Origin: Glandiceps talaboti
Taxonomy: Eukaryota; Hemichordata; Enteropneusta; Spengelidae
Direction: 5' to 3'
NCBI RefSeq assembly: GCF_964340395.1
Contig: NC_135558.1
Location: 2,681,501-2,745,500, forward strand
Length of the DNA stretch: 64,000 bases
Shown here: in pieces, positions 62,201 through 64,000 of the stretch
Numbering within the stretch: position 1 is the stretch's first letter
Layout of the letters: each line of letters starts with the position of its first letter
Notes under the pieces: model-generated
Databases searched by the model: none
What the model was told of the DNA's origin: nothing
Seen by the model: only the letters and a program-made list of their open reading frames with translations
Position numbers and translations under genes: made by a program

Positions 62201-64000
62201 CATTAAAACTTATCACCCTTAACAAGTATGTAATTACATTTGATGTGATAAAGTTTAATGATTGACTATGTCAAGATTGGAATTGAGAGACTCTGACTTA
62301 CCTAAAGAGTAGTAGCGTCGATTGTAAAAAATCTTGAAAATTGTTGTGCCTATTGATAAAAGTCTCATCATCTAAGGCTATTGCACCAAACATCTGAAAT
62401 AAAAAAATTAATAATGTATCTATTATTTATCTGTAATATGCACAGTTACCAAGTACATTGCTTTTCTTTCAATAAAATTCATACATTTTCCTTGCATTCA
62501 TTTTGACACAATGTCTTCTACATTTCTCCTGGCAAGACCCCTTTGACCTGACCCTCAACATCACTATATACATTCCCCTAAATATCTATCTATATACCTC
62601 TTTGCACTGTCCCTTTTGACCAGCCCCTTAATATCCCTCTACATACCCCCTCAATATCTCTCAATGCCCCTCCATGCAATCCCCATATGACCTGCCTCTC
62701 TATACCTTTCTACATTCCCTCGATATCTCTCTTCTTCCCTTTGCACATTCCCCACTTGACCCATTCCTCAATATCTCTCCATACTCCTTCTTGCAATTCC
62801 TTCTTTTGACCCACCCCTAAGTCTCTCTATATCCCTCCTTGCAATGCCCCTTTGACCCACCCCTAAGTCTCTCTATATCCCTCCTTGCAATGCCCCTCTG
62901 ACCCACCCCTAAGTCTCTCTATATCCCTCCTTGCAATGCCCCTTTGACTCACCCCTAAGTCTTTCTATATCCCTCCTTGCAATGCCCCTTTGACCCACCC
63001 CTAAGTCTTTCTATATCCCTCCTTGCAATGCCCCTTTGACCCACCCCTAAGTCTCTCTATATCCCTCCTTGCAATGCCCCTTTGACCCACCTCTAAGTCT
63101 CTCTATATCCCTCCTTGCAATGCCCCTTTGACCCACCCCTAAGTCTTTCTATATCCCTCCTTGCAATGCCCCTTTGACCCACCCCTAAGTCTCTCTATAT
63201 CCCTCCTTGCAATGTCCCTTTGACCCACCTCTAAGTCTCTCTATATCCCTCCTTGCAATGCCCCTTTGACCCACCCCTAAGTCTCTCTATATCCCTCCTT
63301 GTATTCCCCAATCTGACACATCTCTAGATATCTCTCTATTCCCCACTCTGCATTTCTCTTTTGATCCTCTCCTCAATATTTCCTACATAAACCTTGGTTC
63401 TCAGTAGAACTTACTCACCTGCATTCCAATAATTGCATAGATGAAAAACAACATAGCTATGAGTAGACAAACATACGGCAATGCCTGTAAACAAACAAAC
63501 AAACAAACATGACAAAATACATCAGGTTCACAATTTAGGTCACAGGCAAAGTAGCAGGCACCAGCTGATATGCAAGTGTCAGTCAAAAAAATATAAAATC
63601 AAACTGTTTTAAATAATTCACTAAGACAAAGATATTCTTATAGTATACTGTAAATGTTGCACAATACACATGATAGATATCATGGCAAATGTACTGTTCT
63701 GTAGTGACTGATTCTGAGAATGGTTCTGTGACTGATTCTGTTTATGGCTATACCCCATCAGCCACCCCGTGTTGTAGCGATCATACCCTATCAGCTTTCA
63801 CAGATTGTAGCAGTTATACCGTATCAGCCATCCCATGTTGTTACAGCCGTAATCAGCTGCCACATCACATGACGTGGTGGCTGACAGGGCTTGGCCATCA
63901 AGACATGACACAATGTCAGTCTAACAAAATGTTTACCTTGAATGACTGTACAAAAGTCCACAACAGGATTCGTATAGTATACCCTTGACGAAGTAGTTTG
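34347..64000 (-). CDS. Cav2: Cav2 voltage-gated calcium channel alpha-1 subunit, C-terminal half (5' partial)
   Basis: Exons in order: 64000-63937, 63484-63419, 62393-62302, then 60616-60466 or 60020-59870, 58846-58719, 58317-58221, 57682-57577, 56952-56848, 56421-56312, 53179-53105, 50500-50474, 48938-48906, 47408-47230, 47067-46941, 45466-45374, 43865-43797, 41445-40084, 38127-38052, 35257-34347. They give one frame of 1289 residues. Order of parts: S4-S5 linker ([20 protein letters not shown]), IVS5 ([20 protein letters not shown]), pore loop with TGEAW glutamate, IVS6 ([13 protein letters not shown]), EF-hand region ([20 protein letters not shown]), [11 protein letters not shown], pre-IQ/IQ ([16 protein letters not shown]), then a long disordered basic tail. 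The tail holds [10 protein letters not shown], like the RIM-BP SH3 ligand of vertebrate Cav2. It ends GDWY, where vertebrates have DDWC. Cav2 channels trigger presynaptic release. The three upstream domains lie outside the window. Confidence 0.95.
37250..37480 (+). repeat. Degenerate repeat of acacccattcacaccc
   Basis: Short C/A-rich units (cacccattcac, aacccattcaca) repeat irregularly in the Cav2 intron upstream of the last exon. Confidence 0.7.
37509..37548 (-). CDS. Cav2: Candidate alternative Cav2 exon (C-terminal)
   Basis: On the minus strand a pyrimidine-rich tract ctctcttcatcag precedes 40 nt encoding [13 protein letters not shown] plus one base, followed by a donor g|gtatca. It would enter in phase 0 and leave in phase 1. 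That is exactly the phase pattern of the constitutive exon 38127-38052 (76 nt), so it could replace that exon but not join it. I know of no homologous peptide; the support is splice signals and phase only. Confidence 0.35.
38052..38127 (-). CDS. Cav2: Cav2 penultimate exon
   Basis: 76 nt encoding [20 protein letters not shown] and a short remainder ending SAP, flanked by cag|gtt and ccag|gtagtt. It links the large charged exon (ending NKK) to the last exon (beginning GRMVDD) in frame. No domain is recognisable. Confidence 0.75.
40084..41445 (-). CDS. Cav2: Large Cav2 exon encoding a charged Arg/Asp/Ser repeat region
   Basis: 454 codons in one exon. The first third is Tyr/Gly/Ser-rich. The middle contains about ten imperfect copies of a 7-14-residue motif of the type SQDRLDR or [11 protein letters not shown], and the end is basic. 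Many RRxS sites would suit basophilic kinases; that is inference. The 3' border (NKK|gtgaag) is firm. The 5' border is chosen at the cag before ACTAGT because it keeps phase 0 with the upstream exon; an acceptor 3 nt earlier is equally possible. A disordered, charged Cav2 tail is typical of the family, but this repeat is not one I recognise. Confidence 0.85.
42000..43796 (-). repeat. Cav2 intron with degenerate ~110-bp repeats
   Basis: Between 43100 and 43640 about five diverged units repeat gattgtaatgtgctga, tacaagtgttatgcagaga-tgg and aagtgttgatagtaatgtct. The rest of the intron (41446-43100) has no exon I can support. Confidence 0.7.
43797..43865 (-). CDS. Cav2: Cav2 exon (23 codons)
   Basis: Encodes [20 protein letters not shown] followed by KSQ, with acceptor ctag|cat and donor cag|gttggt. 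It is phase 0 at both ends, so it could be skipped without breaking the frame. Confidence 0.75.
44785..45345 (+). repeat. 80-bp minisatellite next to a Cav2 exon
   Basis: Three or four nearly identical 80-bp units (ggaatagatgggaggggacc, aaaccttttgctatgctaat, atctaatgactaaatcatta, ttttgtgggg...) are followed by two or three diverged ones. The array ends about 30 bp from the donor of exon 45466-45374. Confidence 0.92.
45374..45466 (-). CDS. Cav2: Cav2 exon (31 codons)
   Basis: Encodes an acidic, Tyr-rich segment ([20 protein letters not shown] then [11 protein letters not shown]). The borders are ttag|gag and gag|gta, phase 0 at both ends. It is unlike the surrounding Arg/Ser-rich tail. Confidence 0.8.
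46941..47408 (-). CDS. Cav2: Two adjacent Cav2 tail exons
   Basis: 47408-47230 encodes [20 protein letters not shown] and a Ser/Lys-rich remainder. After a 162-nt intron, 47067-46941 encodes [20 protein letters not shown] followed by [20 protein letters not shown] and SQ. The split codon AG|C joins them. The [15 protein letters not shown] block is basic and resembles a region found in other invertebrate Cav2 tails, as far as I recall. Intronless reading across the gap would add a false hydrophobic segment. Confidence 0.85.
47409..48905 (-). other. Cav2 intron with a foldback element
   Basis: AT-rich intron without further supported exons. It carries the hairpin element at 48582-48723 and a short direct duplication (attctttgcctacaaaattt) near 48483-48532. 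Confidence 0.6.
48582..48723. mobile_element. 142-bp foldback (hairpin) element
   Basis: The left arm tctagtctaggtcctgatga, ccatgttcagattttaca, atatcttcacatattact is matched in reverse complement by the right arm ending ggttgtcaggaactagacta. The central loop is about 16 nt. Pairing extends over about 60 bp with a few mismatches. Size and structure fit a very short MITE. Confidence 0.75.
48906..48938 (-). CDS. Cav2: Cav2 33-nt microexon
   Basis: Encodes [11 protein letters not shown] between acceptor aacccttag and donor ctc|gtaagt. It is phase 0 at both ends and divisible by three, so it is optional for the frame. Support is splice signals and phase. Confidence 0.5.
49740..49950 (+). repeat. 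Short interspersed tandem repeat (caatcagctgtcaagattca)
   Basis: About six copies of ccaatcagctgtcaagattc-a, some joined by tatttattatcc, in a Cav2 intron. Confidence 0.85.
50474..50500 (-). CDS. Cav2: Cav2 27-nt microexon
   Basis: Encodes FLQAAQNFK, with acceptor tattcccag and donor aag|gtaaaa. It is phase 0 at both ends. Vertebrate Cav2 has a short basic run after the IQ motif at about this place. The call rests on splice signals and frame continuity. Confidence 0.45.
50919..51254 (+). repeat. Four nearly identical 83-bp tandem copies
   Basis: The unit starts aatctataaaacatctctga and ends tatttacatggctatgac. The copies differ by only one or two bases in total, so the expansion is recent. 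It lies in a Cav2 intron. Confidence 0.97.
51255..53104 (-). other. Cav2 intron, no further feature
   Basis: AT-rich. I found no exon with a supporting acceptor, donor and phase. A symmetrical gttaccatagtaac occurs at 52896-52909. Confidence 0.6.
53105..53179 (-). CDS. Cav2: Cav2 post-IQ exon (25 codons)
   Basis: Encodes [20 protein letters not shown] then DEFVQ, with acceptor ttgttcag and donor caa|gtaaat. It is phase 0 at both ends. It follows the IQ exon directly, where vertebrate Cav2 has an RxSKAKKLQ-type basic helix. A long acidic/Asn stretch is a local peculiarity. Confidence 0.75.
53322..53366 (+). repeat. Poly(C)-(CA)n simple repeat
   Basis: A run of about 18 C followed by a CA repeat, in the intron between the IQ exon and the post-IQ exon. 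Confidence 0.95.
53380..56311 (-). other. Cav2 intron
   Basis: A small direct duplication (attattactgtcttattagt-ggatctatgtggtct) lies at 53453-53535, and a (CAA)n run is listed separately. No exon is recognised. Confidence 0.6.
55741..55792 (+). repeat. (CAA)n microsatellite
   Basis: About 17 copies of caa/aac trinucleotide, followed by degenerate caaccat units. Confidence 0.96.
56312..56421 (-). CDS. Cav2: Cav2 IQ-domain exon
   Basis: Encodes [20 protein letters not shown] then [28 protein letters not shown] aligns with TVGKIYAAMMI of vertebrate Cav2, so this is the calmodulin-binding IQ-like helix. Where vertebrates read IMEYYRQSK, this protein reads IYETWREYK: Ile is kept and an aromatic Trp replaces the second Tyr. 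Confidence 0.92.
56848..58846 (-). CDS. Cav2: Cav2 IVS6-to-pre-IQ exons
   Basis: 58846-58719 holds the second half of IVS6 and the EF-hand start ([20 protein letters not shown]). 58317-58221 is 97 nt ([26 protein letters not shown]). 57682-57577 carries [20 protein letters not shown] and [14 protein letters not shown]. 56952-56848 carries [16 protein letters not shown]. Each aligns without gaps to vertebrate Cav2.1/2.2. The 97-nt exon corresponds to the vertebrate mutually exclusive exons 37a/37b; I saw only one version here. Confidence 0.95.
58490..58625. mobile_element. Dispersed repeat copy B
   Basis: The segment ccctcacacatcggtcaacc, gaggccagtgaggaca, is related to 21140-21230 downstream of RIPOR. 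It sits inside the Cav2 intron between the IVS6 exon and the 97-nt exon. Confidence 0.6.
59106..59205 (+). repeat. (CA)n microsatellite
   Basis: About 65 bp of pure CA at 59139-59203, with imperfect CA-rich flank. Confidence 0.97.
59870..60020 (-). CDS. Cav2: Cav2 domain IV pore-loop exon, version B
   Basis: 151 nt encoding [50 protein letters not shown]. It has the selectivity glutamate (TGE), the turret cysteines and the first part of IVS6. The acceptor tract is pyrimidine-rich and ends ttgatag; the donor is ctg|gtaagt. It is 62% identical (31 of 50) to version A, without gaps. It uses the same entry phase (1 nt of a split Arg codon) and the same exit phase 0. It lies 445 nt downstream of version A and 1 kb before the IVS6 exon. 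Confidence 0.9.
60466..60616 (-). CDS. Cav2: Cav2 domain IV pore-loop exon, version A
   Basis: 151 nt encoding [50 protein letters not shown]. It has the canonical TGEAW selectivity-filter sequence; acceptor attccag, donor ttg|gtaagt. It joins upstream to the exon ending LLLFR (62302) and downstream to MLNLFV (58846). Turret residues are more charged than in version B. Because 151 is not a multiple of three, including both versions or neither destroys the frame. Confidence 0.93.
61101..61451. mobile_element. ~350-bp foldback/MITE-like element
   Basis: The left arm 61101-61190 (ttaaagtggccatatggacg ... ttcctacttgaacaatcaat) is the reverse complement of the right arm 61361-61451 (attgattgttcaagtaggaa ... 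tccatatggccacttgaa). The interior carries two tandem copies of about 78 bp (acaataacaaacatttttac ... cacagacttagtca). A second genomic copy lies at 22738-22965. There is no coding capacity. Confidence 0.85.
61452..62301 (-). other. Cav2 intron, no further feature
   Basis: Very AT-rich sequence between the foldback element and the exon 62393-62302. I looked for a third pore-loop exon here and saw none. Confidence 0.6.
62302..62393 (-). CDS. Cav2: Cav2 domain IV pore-turret exon
   Basis: 92 nt encoding [20 protein letters not shown] then [10 protein letters not shown] plus AG of a split Arg codon. It aligns with the IVS5-pore linker of Cav2 (FGNI...HNNFRTFFQALMLLFR in human). The split codon is completed by the first base of either pore-loop version. 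Confidence 0.93.
62520..63380 (+). repeat. 46-bp minisatellite in a Cav2 intron
   Basis: About eleven regular copies of tgacccacccctaagtctct, ctatatccctccttgcaatg, cccctt (62809-63305), with degenerate relatives on both sides. The plus strand is strongly pyrimidine-rich, so the channel transcript carries a purine-rich array. Confidence 0.95.
63419..64000 (-). CDS. Cav2: Cav2 S4-S5 linker and IVS5 exons
   Basis: 64000-63937 (continuing beyond the window) encodes [20 protein letters not shown]. 63484-63419 encodes [20 protein letters not shown] then MQ. Both are identical or nearly so to vertebrate Cav2 domain IV. The intron between them contains an (AAAC)n run at 63486-63510 and degenerate ~35-bp repeats near 63690-63850. 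Confidence 0.95.

Noticed and set aside
60617-62301. Third pore-loop exon
   Set aside because: No TGE-W or YFYFV coding sequence with splice sites was seen. The intron holds only the foldback element and AT-rich DNA.

Overview
The window is nuclear DNA from an invertebrate animal. It is AT-rich, its short exons are bounded by GT-AG introns, and it carries many micro- and minisatellites. The proteins resemble bilaterian orthologues, and the C-terminal half of a neuronal Cav2 calcium channel is present. The base composition and repeat style would fit a marine lophotrochozoan, hemichordate or cephalochordate, but I cannot name the phylum from sequence alone.

Three protein genes can be assembled exon by exon, and each keeps one open frame throughout. 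(1) Plus strand, 564-17395: a RIPOR/FAM65 protein (Rho-interacting cell polarization regulator). Its 5' exons lie left of the window; 20 exons and 758 codons are present. (2) Minus strand, 28630-23955: a complete six-exon LRRIQ3 (leucine-rich repeats plus IQ motifs), 814 residues. (3) Minus strand, 64000-34347: the 3' half of a Cav2 voltage-gated calcium channel alpha-1 subunit, from the domain IV S4-S5 linker to the C-terminal PDZ-ligand-like end. It has 19 constitutive exon positions and 1289 residues. RIPOR and LRRIQ3 converge tail to tail across 6.5 kb. LRRIQ3 and Cav2 lie in tandem on the minus strand, 5.7 kb apart.

The most notable observations are these. (a) Two exons of identical length (151 nt) both encode the Cav2 domain IV pore loop and the first half of S6. 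Their length forces mutually exclusive use. (b) A second candidate alternative exon pair lies near the Cav2 C-terminus. (c) Two minisatellites inside RIPOR have amplified an exon end together with its 5' splice site. One has a 33-bp unit that stays in frame, so each extra donor would add 11 residues. (d) A miniature inverted-repeat element family has a terminus that has also become a 68-bp tandem array. (e) There are several further foldback elements and a 41-bp near-perfect palindrome.

The rest is intron and intergenic DNA filled with tandem repeats and degraded dispersed elements. I saw no rRNA, tRNA, CRISPR or viral genes. The genes do not form a pathway: RIPOR acts on Rho and the cytoskeleton, LRRIQ3 is probably ciliary or sperm-related, and Cav2 is presynaptic.
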